Below the pieces are notes generated by a model, which made no database searches, was not told the DNA's origin, and saw only the letters and a list, made by a program, of their open reading frames with translations. A program made the translations under genes and the position numbers. This document shows positions 1 to 7,137 of a DNA stretch of 13,528 nt, piece after piece. The number at the start of each line of letters is the position of its first letter. The first letter of the stretch is position 1. The stretch lies in contig JBNKDD010000153.1 in assembly GCA_050288085.1 (NCBI GenBank), positions 1 to 13,528 on the forward strand, given 5' to 3'. This DNA comes from JBNKDD01 sp050288085 (GTDB lineage: Bacteria > Chloroflexota > Anaerolineae > Aggregatilineales > UBA3940).

Positions 1-173
1 AGTGCAGCGGTGATCAAGACTCGAAACCTGCGTTGAATAGACACGAAGCCTTCCCCATAGTTGATAGCCCAGACTAGAAGTACAGAAGGGGTGCTGCCCC
101 TGGCGCTATTTTACCCGGTCGGAGAATGGGAAGTCAATCCGCCGGATCGGGCGGGCAATCGCTTTAAAATGAA
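1..173. other. Left-edge stretch without a recognisable gene
   Basis: No frame on either strand gives a protein I can recognise. The only structure is a short hairpin at 87-101 (AGGGG, loop TGCTG, CCCCT) that could be a weak terminator for a gene beyond the left edge, although no clean T-tract follows. The octamer GAATAGAC occurs at 36-43 and again at 171-178, where the second copy runs into the terminal repeat of the adjacent MITE-like element. Confidence 0.5.
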
Positions 174-285
174 TAGACCTCACCCCCTTCCGAACTGCCT
201 GAAGGCAGCTCTCCCTCCCCCTCTCCATAATGGAGAGGGGAAAGATCGAACGCGCTGGAGCGCGTGAGAGCAGGGGTGAGGTCTA
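174..285. mobile_element. MITE-like element with 13-bp perfect terminal inverted repeats
   Basis: The left end TAGACCTCACCCC (174-186) is the exact reverse complement of the right end GGGGTGAGGTCTA (273-285). Three nested hairpins lie inside: CTGCC/GGCAG at 195-208, an almost perfect 23-bp palindrome at 218-240 (CCCCTCTCCAT, A, ATGGAGAGGGG), and ACGCGCT/AGCGCGT at 250-265. There is no coding capacity. Both ends carry TA, which would fit a TA target-site duplication of the Tc1/mariner-IS630 type (inference). It lies 17 bp past the stop of the leftward MFS gene and may also act as its transcript-end structure. CCTCACCCC-type ends resemble repeats common between genes of Chloroflexota and cyanobacteria (recalled, not searched). 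There is no second copy in this window. Confidence 0.7.
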
Positions 286-302
286 AGGGCTTTTCAAACT
301 TT

Positions 303-1523
303 CTAAGACTTATGTGATCCCACCGGGATTCGCAGGAACAGCACCACCGCCAATATCGCCAGCAGCGCCCCCAGCAAAAACGGGGCACGCGGCCCGAATC
401 CCTTCCATGCGCCGACACCCTGCCACAGCAGCCCGGCGATCAGGCTGGCGGGGAGGGCAGCGATCCCAACCGCCGCGTGATACAGTCCATAAGCCGATCC
501 GCGCTGCTCCGGGGCGACCATATCGGCGACAAAGGCCCTGGCTGTTCCCTCAACCGCACCATAGTAGACTCCGTACAGGGCATACAGCACCCAGATATGC
601 CAGGCCGTATTTGCCAGCGCAAAGCCAAGATACAACACCGCGTAGATCAGCCAGCCGCCGATAATCAATTTCCGCCGCCCGATCCGGTCAGAGAGCCCGC
701 CGGATGGCCCGGAAACCAGCGCATAGATCAGGTTGAAGGTCGCCAGCATCCCCAGCACACCGACCACGTTCAGGCCGCGCTCCTGCGCCCGCAGGATCAA
801 AAAGGCATCTGCTGAATTGCCCAACGTGAACAGGATCACGACCAGCAAAAACTGCCGGAAGGCCGGATCAAACCCGGCCAATGACAGGCGTGGGGCCACC
901 CGCCGGTCACTCGTAGTGACATCCTGCGCAGTCAGGGCCAGCACCAGCACCGCCAGCAGCGCCGGGATCACGCTGATCAACACCAGGCGTTGGAAGGTAT
1001 CGCGCACCAGGGTCACGGCCCCGGCCTGAGCCGCCCAGACCACCCCCAGCGCGATCAGCAGGCCGACCATCGCCCCGGCGGTATCGCCTGCCCGGTGTAA
1101 TCCAAACGCCAGGCCGCGATGCTCCTCATCGATGGTATCCGCCACCAACGCATCGCGGGGGGCAGTGCGAACGCCTTTTCCAAACCGGTCGGCAAAGCGC
1201 ACCGCCAGCACGCCCCACCACGAAGTCACGATGTAGAGAAACGGCTTAGCCGCCGTCGAGATGCCATACCCCAGCACGGTCAGCCACTTGCGCTTCCCGA
1301 TCCGGTCAGAGAACCAGCCGGAAAAAACTTTGAGCAGGCTGGCAGTCGATTCGGCCAATCCCTCCACCAGCCCGATCACGCCGGTCCGCACGCCCAGGAC
1401 ATTTGCCAGGAAAAGCGGCAGCAGGTTGAGGATCATCTCGCTGGAAATATCGGTCAGAAAACTGGTGACGGTGACCGCCCAGACATTGCGGGGTAAGTCT
1501 TTTAAGCCGGTTTTTTCAGACAT
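303..1523 (-). CDS. MFS transporter, 12-TM type
   Basis: A 406-residue integral membrane protein of the major facilitator superfamily, predicted to move a small molecule across the cytoplasmic membrane by a proton-coupled or facilitated mechanism; the substrate cannot be told. The loop 2-3 signature is clear in both halves: GWFSDRIGKRKW at 69-80 and GGLSDRIGRRKL at 275-286, as expected from the internal duplication of the fold. A conserved stretch DRFGKGVRTAPRDALVAD (112-129) has a diverged counterpart after residue 325 (EGTARAFVADMVAPEQRG). Length is normal for a 12-helix MFS protein. The start is supported by AAGGAG (CTCCTT on the plus strand, 1532-1537) 8 nt upstream. The gene stands alone, divergent from the propeller-protein array. 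A 6-bp dyad at 1550-1566 lies just upstream of its ribosome site and could be an operator. Similar MFS proteins are often annotated as drug efflux pumps, but nothing here proves that. Confidence 0.92.
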   Translation of the reverse strand: MSEKTGLKDLPRNVWAVTVTSFLTDISSEMILNLLPLFLANVLGVRTGVIGLVEGLAESTASLLKVFSGWFSDRIGKRKWLTVLGYGISTAAKPFLYIVTSWWGVLAVRFADRFGKGVRTAPRDALVADTIDEEHRGLAFGLHRAGDTAGAMVGLLIALGVVWAAQAGAVTLVRDTFQRLVLISVIPALLAVLVLALTAQDVTTSDRRVAPRLSLAGFDPAFRQFLLVVILFTLGNSADAFLILRAQERGLNVVGVLGMLATFNLIYALVSGPSGGLSDRIGRRKLIIGGWLIYAVLYLGFALANTAWHIWVLYALYGVYYGAVEGTARAFVADMVAPEQRGSAYGLYHAAVGIAALPASLIAGLLWQGVGAWKGFGPRAPFLLGALLAILAVVLFLRIPVGSHKS

Positions 1524-1549
1524 CTTATTTACTCCTTGACGTATAGAGC

Positions 1550-1566
1550 CGCGAAGTCAATTCGCG
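1550..1566. promoter_or_regulatory. Inverted repeat upstream of the MFS gene
   Basis: CGCGAA (1550-1555), spacer GTCAA, TTCGCG (1561-1566): perfect 6-bp arms located 26-43 bp upstream of the MFS start codon, where an operator or 5'-UTR hairpin would sit. On the minus strand it overlaps a TTGACT hexamer, but no -10 at proper spacing follows, so I do not call a promoter. Function is inferred from position only. Confidence 0.35.
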
Positions 1567-1645
1567 AGAGTGATCAATCAATATTCAAATTGCTTTCCCT
1601 CGCAAGCGATTGTATGATCGGGATAAGCTAAACTTGCATGAACGC

Positions 1646-1658
1646 TGGACTTAGTCCA
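1646..1658. promoter_or_regulatory. 13-bp palindrome, operator-like
   Basis: TGGACT-T-AGTCCA is a perfect 6-1-6 dyad in the middle of the divergent intergenic region between the MFS gene and the first propeller-protein gene. Short dyads of this size are typical of dimeric repressor sites. No second copy was noticed in the window and the binding protein is unknown. Confidence 0.3.
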
Positions 1659-1688
1659 TGATCGACGCAGAGCAAACAGCGGCAAGTC

Positions 1689-1706
1689 AGGGATAGTCTC
1701 ATCCCT
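1689..1706. promoter_or_regulatory. Inverted repeat overlapping the -35 region of the propeller-array promoter
   Basis: AGGGAT (1689-1694), loop AGTCTC, ATCCCT (1701-1706): a perfect 6-bp dyad that covers the position where the -35 element of the candidate extended -10 promoter at 1723-1731 would lie. It could be a regulator binding site controlling the downstream gene. This is inference from position. Confidence 0.3.
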
Positions 1707-1722
1707 ACAATACGCCTTTTTC

Positions 1723-1731
1723 TGATATAGT
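1723..1731 (+). promoter_or_regulatory. Candidate extended -10 promoter for the first propeller-protein gene
   Basis: TGA-TATAGT matches the extended -10 form TGN-TATAAT with one mismatch. The matching -35 position (about 1703-1708) has no TTGACA-like hexamer, which is tolerated in extended -10 promoters. The predicted transcript start near 1738 gives a leader of about 60 nt. An alternative, weaker pair is TTGCTT (1590-1595) with TATGAT (1613-1618), 17 bp apart, giving a leader of about 170 nt. Confidence 0.35.
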
Positions 1732-1797
1732 ATCAAGTGGGAGCACAAATCGCTCCAACAAACGGCATCAACACTCGACCACAAGAGAGTAATTTGG

Positions 1798-4700
1798 ATG
1801 AACGAAGAACTCCACTACGCCCTTGATCTGTCGCGCCAGGGCTATAAAACAGCAGCAATGGGCATTATCGCCGATGTGCTGAAACGCGACCCGGAGGACG
1901 TTGAAGCCTGGGCGGCATTGGCCCAGATTGTTGACGATAAAGAGCAGAAACGGGACAGCCTGCAACGAATCCTGCTGTTGACCGAAGAGGGTTCCATGCA
2001 CACCTGGGCGAACGAGCAGTTGGCGCTGCTTGATCAGCCCGGTGCGCCTGCCCCATCTGCCGCCCCCATAGCACCAGCACCGGCTCCATCGGAACCGAGC
2101 GAGGATGATTGGTCGCAAATGCTGGATGAGTTAGCCGGAGAACCGGCCCCCGGCGAGTTGACCCCATCCCCCTTGAGCGGTCAGACCGGAGCGGAAAAAC
2201 CGGAGTTGGGCGTTGATGAGTGGTCAGAACTGGTTCAATCGTGGGGGGATTCCCAGCCCAGTGCCGGAGAAGACGAACCGGAAGCGGCTGACTGGTCGCA
2301 AATGCTGGATGATATGGTCGAAGAACCCGAGCCCGAACCAGAGCCAGAGCCTGAACCGGAGCCGGAGCCCGAACCCGAACCAGAGCCATCAGAAGCCGAC
2401 CTGAGCGAGTGGGGAAAACTTCTCGATGAAACGGCTCCCGAAGAGGACGAGTTCACGGCCAGGGCTACCTCTGACGAACTGCCGGGCGGAGCCGATTGGA
2501 CCGATCTATTAGGGGGTCCCATTCCAGAAAAAGAAGAGGCCGAACTTCTGCCAGAAGCCGAATCTGCTGCGCCTGCAAAAGAGGATGACGGCGAATGGTC
2601 CAAATTCCTTGATGGGCTGGCCGGAGAAGACGAAGTAGAGGAGGAAGAGGAAGAAGACGAATGGACGGCCATGCTCGAAGATCTCTCGGCCAATCAAAAG
2701 GTCAGAGATGAGGCCAACAAGGTTGAGGAAGAACTGATTGAAGAAATACCGGTTGAAGAGACACCGGTTGAAGTAGAAGAAGAACCAGTCGAAGAAGAAC
2801 CGGTCGAAATGGAAGCAATAGAAGCACCGGTTGAAGAAGAAGAATCGGTTGAGGAAGCGCCGGTCGAAATAGAAGCAATAGAAGCACTGGTTGAAGAAGA
2901 AGAAGAAGAACCGGTTGAGGAAGCAGTGGCGGTCGAAGAAGCGCCGGTTGAGGAAGCACCACTGACCCCGGCTGATCTGTTTGATGAAGACTTTTTCGAA
3001 GATGAACCCTTCGAAGAGCAGTTGGAAATTACTCCCATGATCCCCCGGTCGGAACTCCCGGAACTCAAGAAGGAGCCAGAACCGGAACCGGAACCGGAAG
3101 TACTGCCACCGGGCGAGGGCGATAAGTGGGATGAAATGCTGGTCGCCTGGGGAGAAGCTCCCCTCCTGTCAGAGACTCAAGCCGCCCAGCGCACCGATGC
3201 GATTCGCCGGATGGACCTCGACGTCGCCGATGATATGGATACGCCCCCCGTCCCTGAACCGGCCCCGCAGGTCAAGGAGCTGGAATCCTGGGCCGGAGAG
3301 CAACCGCAGAGGTTCACCGTTGAACCACCGCCTGAATCTGAACCTGAACTGACCAAAGAAGATGTCGATGCGATGATCGCGGCCCGTCTTCAGGGGATCA
3401 GGGCAGCAGTCGAGGATGAGGACGAAGAAGTAGATATCATAGTAGGGGCAGCCAAAACCGCAGAGGAAGCCGAGGAAGAACCCCAAGACGAAGAAGAGCA
3501 AGAAGAAGAAAGGGAAGAACGGCGTACAGGCGGCTGTTTGCGGCTGCTGCTGGTCGTCCTGGGTGGGCTGATATTAGGAGCCGCCCTGATGTTTGGATTG
3601 CTCTGGCTGGCCCTGACCAACCCGGATACCGTAGCGGCGATCCCGCTGGTAGGCGGGATACTTGTCCCACCAACAGAGGAAGCCACGCCGACTGAAGAAG
3701 TCGCAGAGGTGACTCCGGGTGCCGAAGAACCGGCTGAGGGCCCCTCACCAACGGCTGATATACCGCCCAGCCTGACACCAACCATCGTTCCTACCGAGAT
3801 CGCCAGCGTCACCCCGGAGGCTCCGCCAACGGATATCCCGACGGTCGTCCCCAGCCCGGTATTACCCACGCCAACGGCGATCCCCTACGGCGAGAATATC
3901 TTCATCCCGCCGTCTACCACCTCGCTGGCCGTGCAGCAGATCGACGGGTTCGATCCTGATTTTGGCCGGGTGGTTTTGCTGAGAGATAACTTGATCCTGG
4001 TCGGCGGCCCATTTGAGGATACTGCCGATTATGCCGACGCGGGCAAAGTCTATGTCATCCAACGCCGGGGAGAAAACTGGGCTGCTGGTGTAAACATGAT
4101 GGCCCTGCCCTCCCCCAATCCCGAAGAGGATCAGGGATTCGGAGCTGCGATTGCCTTTGACGGCGAAACGATGGCGGTCGGAACCCGGAGCGGCGACGCC
4201 GTATACCTGCTCCAACAGGATGGCGAAAGCTGGCAAGACATCGCCACCCTGACCGGGACAGGCGGGTTTGGACAGGCTGTCGCTTTCGACGGCGAGACCC
4301 TGGTGATCGGTGCGCCGGAAGCCGATAACGGCACGGGCGCGGTCTATATCTATGCGCAAAACAACGGCACCTGGACTCAGGTACAGGAATTGAGCGCCGA
4401 CGATCCCGCCGAAGGGGATCGGTTCGGGCAGGCCGTTGCCGTCGATGGGAACACGATAGCGGTCGGGGCATTAGGAGCCGGGCAAGCACTACCCTATGCA
4501 CCGGGCGCGGTTTACGTCTACCAGCTTGAGGATCAAACCTGGGAACAGAAAAACCAGATAACGGTCACCAAAGACGGCAGCTTCGAGTCCTTCGGCTGGC
4601 CGTTGGATATCGCCGGGGGGATGATCGTAGCCGGGACGCGGGCGCGTTCCTTCCCCGAACTACCCGGACAGGCCTTTATCTTCGAAGATAACAGCGCCCC

Positions 4701-5046
4701 TGGCGACTGGCGAACCTATATCGAAACCCGGCTGCCTGCACCGTCCATTCTGGGCGAAGCGCAGTTCGGAACCGCCGTTGCCACCGATGGCGAAATGGTG
4801 GCGGTCGGAGCGGTTGGGCTGGCCCCATCCATACCGGGACTCAACCCCGGTCGGCTGATCATCTACGAGCGCCGCGAGGGAACCTGGGACGTGCGTGAAG
4901 TCCTGACCGCACCGACCGCCCTCGACACTGCCGAGTTCCCGCTGTCGGTTGATATCCAGGGATCGGTTGCCGTGACGGGCGCACCGCTGCTTGACTCAGA
5001 AGGGGATACCGGCTCGCTGATTATCTTTGAACTGCCGCCGGAATAG
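1798..5046 (+). CDS. Bitopic membrane protein: TPR-like N-terminus, acidic Trp-motif region, TM helix, 7-bladed FG-GAP-like propeller
   Basis: An unnamed protein of 1082 residues. Residues 1-78 form a TPR-like helical module (DPEDVEAWAALAQI at 31-44) homologous to the N-termini of the next two genes. Residues 100-575 are very acidic and probably disordered: eight Trp motifs (W105, W142, W166, W205, W234, W267, W289, W444), eleven Glu-Pro dipeptides (176-197) and Val-Glu-Glu-Pro repeats (318-388). A basic patch ending in Cys580 precedes one transmembrane helix (581-606). A Pro/Thr-rich stalk (about 624-697) leads to seven FG-GAP-like blades, with FG-type positions near 722, 781, 824, 876, 932, 990 and 1047, each followed by a [VI]AVGAP-like strand and a VY[IV]Y-like strand. 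The basic patch suggests N-in/C-out topology, so the propeller should lie outside the membrane. The start has only a weak AAGAGAG ribosome site (1783-1789). The role is unknown; adhesion or envelope signalling are possibilities. It is not an integrin homologue beyond the repeat type. Confidence 0.88.
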   Translation: MNEELHYALDLSRQGYKTAAMGIIADVLKRDPEDVEAWAALAQIVDDKEQKRDSLQRILLLTEEGSMHTWANEQLALLDQPGAPAPSAAPIAPAPAPSEPSEDDWSQMLDELAGEPAPGELTPSPLSGQTGAEKPELGVDEWSELVQSWGDSQPSAGEDEPEAADWSQMLDDMVEEPEPEPEPEPEPEPEPEPEPEPSEADLSEWGKLLDETAPEEDEFTARATSDELPGGADWTDLLGGPIPEKEEAELLPEAESAAPAKEDDGEWSKFLDGLAGEDEVEEEEEEDEWTAMLEDLSANQKVRDEANKVEEELIEEIPVEETPVEVEEEPVEEEPVEMEAIEAPVEEEESVEEAPVEIEAIEALVEEEEEEPVEEAVAVEEAPVEEAPLTPADLFDEDFFEDEPFEEQLEITPMIPRSELPELKKEPEPEPEPEVLPPGEGDKWDEMLVAWGEAPLLSETQAAQRTDAIRRMDLDVADDMDTPPVPEPAPQVKELESWAGEQPQRFTVEPPPESEPELTKEDVDAMIAARLQGIRAAVEDEDEEVDIIVGAAKTAEEAEEEPQDEEEQEEEREERRTGGCLRLLLVVLGGLILGAALMFGLLWLALTNPDTVAAIPLVGGILVPPTEEATPTEEVAEVTPGAEEPAEGPSPTADIPPSLTPTIVPTEIASVTPEAPPTDIPTVVPSPVLPTPTAIPYGENIFIPPSTTSLAVQQIDGFDPDFGRVVLLRDNLILVGGPFEDTADYADAGKVYVIQRRGENWAAGVNMMALPSPNPEEDQGFGAAIAFDGETMAVGTRSGDAVYLLQQDGESWQDIATLTGTGGFGQAVAFDGETLVIGAPEADNGTGAVYIYAQNNGTWTQVQELSADDPAEGDRFGQAVAVDGNTIAVGALGAGQALPYAPGAVYVYQLEDQTWEQKNQITVTKDGSFESFGWPLDIAGGMIVAGTRARSFPELPGQAFIFEDNSAPGDWRTYIETRLPAPSILGEAQFGTAVATDGEMVAVGAVGLAPSIPGLNPGRLIIYERREGTWDVREVLTAPTALDTAEFPLSVDIQGSVAVTGAPLLDSEGDTGSLIIFELPPE
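2323..2388 (+). repeat. Glu-Pro hexanucleotide repeat
   Basis: Eleven tandem GARCCN units (66 bp) encode eleven consecutive Glu-Pro dipeptides (residues 176-197 of the first propeller protein). Third positions vary (ccc, cca, cct, ccg), so the repeat is kept at protein level and is not a fresh homopolymeric slippage tract. EP repeats form stiff extended polypeptide, as in TonB-type spacers (known), which suggests a rigid spacer between Trp motifs. Confidence 0.85.
2803..2928 (+). repeat. Near-perfect 60-bp tandem duplication in the Val-Glu-Glu-Pro region
   Basis: The unit starting with GTCGAAATGGAAGCAATAGA at 2803 recurs at 2863 with few substitutions; the second copy has 6 extra bases (one additional Glu-Glu). 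It lies inside a wider imperfect repeat field (about 2740-2960) built on VEE(A/E)PVE. Low divergence between the two units suggests a recent in-frame duplication, and copy number may vary between strains. Confidence 0.75.
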
Positions 5047-5047
5047 A

Positions 5048-5075
5048 TAGACAGCCGGGAGTAATATAATACAAT
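5048..5075 (+). promoter_or_regulatory. Candidate promoter for the second and third propeller-protein genes
   Basis: TAGACA (5048-5053) and TACAAT (5070-5075) each match the sigma-70-type consensus at five of six positions with a 16-bp spacer. A perfect TATAAT also lies at 5065-5070 but lacks a well-spaced -35. The predicted transcript start near 5082 is only a few bases before the hairpin at 5087, so the hairpin would form the very 5' end of the message. Confidence 0.45.
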
Positions 5076-5086
5076 CTAAAAACACC

Positions 5087-5130
5087 GGGGCGTTGGTACG
5101 GGTTGATAAAACCTACAGCGCCCCTTTGTT
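5087..5130 (+). terminator. Terminator-like hairpin between the first and second propeller-protein genes
   Basis: GGGGCGTTG (5087-5095) pairs with CAGCGCCCC (5116-5124), nine pairs including one G-U, followed by TTTGTTTT (5125-5132). This is the form of a Rho-independent terminator for the first gene. Because a promoter-like pair lies immediately upstream, it could instead act as an attenuator or 5' stabilising stem-loop for the following two genes. Confidence 0.6.
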
Positions 5131-5165
5131 TTCTGTCACCAACCGATCAGGTAGGGGATGTAAGC

Positions 5166-7133
5166 ATGATAGATGAACTATTGCACCGGGCATTGGAATT
5201 AATCGAAACAGGTAACCTGGAGGCCGCCAGTGAGATTGTCGAGGCCGTCATCGGCGAGGAGCCAAAAAACGCGCGGGCCTGGCGGCTGCGGGGGCAAATC
5301 GCGACCGAGCCCGGTGAGAAAATCGCCTATCTGAAAAAGGCCCTCGAACTGGCTCCCCACCACCTCGAAACCCGTGAACAGTTGGAAGCATTGGGCGTAA
5401 CGCTTCCCCCCCTCACCCTCAGGCCCGATGACACCGCCCCGATCAGGATGGGCAAACCAGACGTTAATATCGAGCAGACCCAGGTCTCGTCGCGAACCCA
5501 GGTGATGAAAACCAGGGATCAGTTCGAAGACGAGGAGCCGGAAATCCCGGCTGAAGCCACAGCGCCTGCGATGGCAACCCGGAGGCTGATCAGAGAGCCG
5601 GAAGTCCCGGCTGATGCAACGACACGTGCGGCGGTGGTCAAAGAACCGGCCAACCGCCGGGGCTGTGTATGGGTGATCGTTCTGCTGTTTGTGATCGTGA
5701 TCGGCGGCGGGATCACCCTGATGGCCGTCGTCCCTGACCAACCGCAGGTCGCATCGCTGCGGGCTTTATTCCAACCATCGGCCACCCCGGTCATCACCCC
5801 GACTCCACTACCCCCGACTGAAAACGGGCTTCCCACCCCAACATCCGTCCCCACCCTGACCGCCACCCTCATCCCGACCGAGGCCATTCCATCTGGCACC
5901 GTAGATCCAACCATCACACTGACGCCGCCCGATCACCTGACCGTCCCGGAAAACGTTGACGGACTGCACCTGTTTAGCGGGAAAACGGATGTTCAGGCCC
6001 TGGAAGACAACGGCAACTTCGGCTGGTCGGTTGATGTGGACGGCGATACGCTGGTTGTTGGTGTACCGGGCGAGGCAAATACTACCGGCAAGGTGTATAT
6101 CTATGCCCGTGAGGGCGACCACTGGTGGCCGCAGCAGCAGCTATCATCGGATATGGTTGAGGGTACTAACGACCTTTTTGGCTGGTCAGTGTCCCTTGAC
6201 GGCGATATGCTGGCGGTCGGTGCACCAGGGGATAATGCCCTGGTAGGTGATGCCGGGCAGCCGGGCGATCAGCTCCGGGGGGCGACTTACGTCTTCGCCC
6301 GCAAGAACGGGGAATGGAAGAAGATGTTCATTCTGCTGCCCGAAATACCGGGCCTGATGTTCGGGAATGCGGTGGATTTAGACGGCAATACCCTCGCCGT
6401 CGGCGCACCGACCATCGATCCGGCGGCGGGTGAAAACGGGCTGGTCTTCATCTACCAACCCGGTGATTCCCGCACCTGGGAGAAACCGCAGATACTCGGC
6501 GAGGGCGAGGATGTTGGCCTGTTCTTCGGTCACCGATTGGCCCTTGATGGCAACCGGCTGGTCATCGGCAATCAACCCGCCAATACGGATGATGATACGG
6601 TCTACGTCTACGAGTTCAGCAGGAACTCATGGAAAGAAGCATTCCAGCTAACGAAAGAGCAGATCACCCCGGAAGACCGGTTCGGATTTGCCGTTGCCGT
6701 CAATGGCAGTAGAATCGCTGTGAGCAATTTACCAACTGTTTTACCATCCAATAACAATGTGATTACCATTTACGAGGAAGACTCCGGCATGTGGGAATCC
6801 ACCGTCACGCTCCAGAACCCGGTGGAGGGATTGTCCTTCGGGCATTCGATTGACCTTGAGGGGGATATCCTGGTAGTCGGTGCGCCCTGGGAGGGTTTAC
6901 CCGGTGCTCATCAGGCCGGGCAGGTTTTCGTGTTTACTTACGATGGTAACAACTGGATCGAATCACACCGCCTGTTTATGCCGACGTCCGGCATAGAAGA
7001 TATTCCCCCATCGATGGTGGGTTGGTCGGTGGCAATAGACGGCGATCAGGTCGCAGCCGGAGCACCGGATCAATCCCCCCCACCGGACATTGTTGGGGGC
7101 GCGCTGCTGTTTACATTAGAACCATACAGGTAA
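5166..7133 (+). CDS. Bitopic membrane protein: TPR-like N-terminus, TM helix, 7-bladed FG-GAP-like propeller (second paralogue)
   Basis: 655 residues from the ATG at 5166. I prefer this start over the in-frame TTG at 5103, which lies inside the terminator-like hairpin: AGGGG (5153-5157) sits 8 nt upstream, and MIDELLHRALEL aligns with the first residues of both neighbours. Residues 1-77 are TPR-like (EEPKNARAWRLRGQI at 31-45). A short linker of about 85 residues carries QTQV (104-107) and a second TQV (111-113). NRRGC (163-167) precedes one transmembrane helix (168-188), then a Pro/Thr-rich stalk (205-255). Seven blades follow, with FG-type motifs at 285, 338, 399, 454, 506 and 558 and a final VGWS at 618, each followed by dG-x-x-[LI]AVGAP-like strands. 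Predicted N-in/C-out. This is the compact form of the family; it lacks the acidic Trp-motif region. It is followed after 4 nt by the third paralogue. Molecular role unknown. Confidence 0.88.
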   Translation: MIDELLHRALELIETGNLEAASEIVEAVIGEEPKNARAWRLRGQIATEPGEKIAYLKKALELAPHHLETREQLEALGVTLPPLTLRPDDTAPIRMGKPDVNIEQTQVSSRTQVMKTRDQFEDEEPEIPAEATAPAMATRRLIREPEVPADATTRAAVVKEPANRRGCVWVIVLLFVIVIGGGITLMAVVPDQPQVASLRALFQPSATPVITPTPLPPTENGLPTPTSVPTLTATLIPTEAIPSGTVDPTITLTPPDHLTVPENVDGLHLFSGKTDVQALEDNGNFGWSVDVDGDTLVVGVPGEANTTGKVYIYAREGDHWWPQQQLSSDMVEGTNDLFGWSVSLDGDMLAVGAPGDNALVGDAGQPGDQLRGATYVFARKNGEWKKMFILLPEIPGLMFGNAVDLDGNTLAVGAPTIDPAAGENGLVFIYQPGDSRTWEKPQILGEGEDVGLFFGHRLALDGNRLVIGNQPANTDDDTVYVYEFSRNSWKEAFQLTKEQITPEDRFGFAVAVNGSRIAVSNLPTVLPSNNNVITIYEEDSGMWESTVTLQNPVEGLSFGHSIDLEGDILVVGAPWEGLPGAHQAGQVFVFTYDGNNWIESHRLFMPTSGIEDIPPSMVGWSVAIDGDQVAAGAPDQSPPPDIVGGALLFTLEPYR

Positions 7134-7137
7134 GAGA

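Noticed and set aside
1578..1784. A 68-residue minus-strand reading frame in the divergent intergenic region.
   Set aside because: No ribosome site, Cys/Trp-scattered composition without hydrophobic or domain pattern, and it covers the likely promoter of the array.
2323..2960. CRISPR-like array in the repetitive part of the first propeller gene.
   Set aside because: The repeats are codon-phased, continuous without unique spacers, and lie within an uninterrupted reading frame.
2694..3068. Long antisense reading frames with Ser/Thr-rich or Leu/Pro-rich products opposite the acidic region (also 2235-2693 and 3390-3869).
   Set aside because: They are the complement of Glu/Pro-rich codons in the first propeller gene; their low-complexity composition follows from that and none has a ribosome site or recognisable domain.
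5103..5165. A 63-bp N-terminal extension of the second propeller protein starting at TTG 5103.
   Set aside because: It lies within the terminator-like hairpin, lacks a ribosome site, and its residues do not match the N-termini of the paralogues, whereas the ATG at 5166 does.
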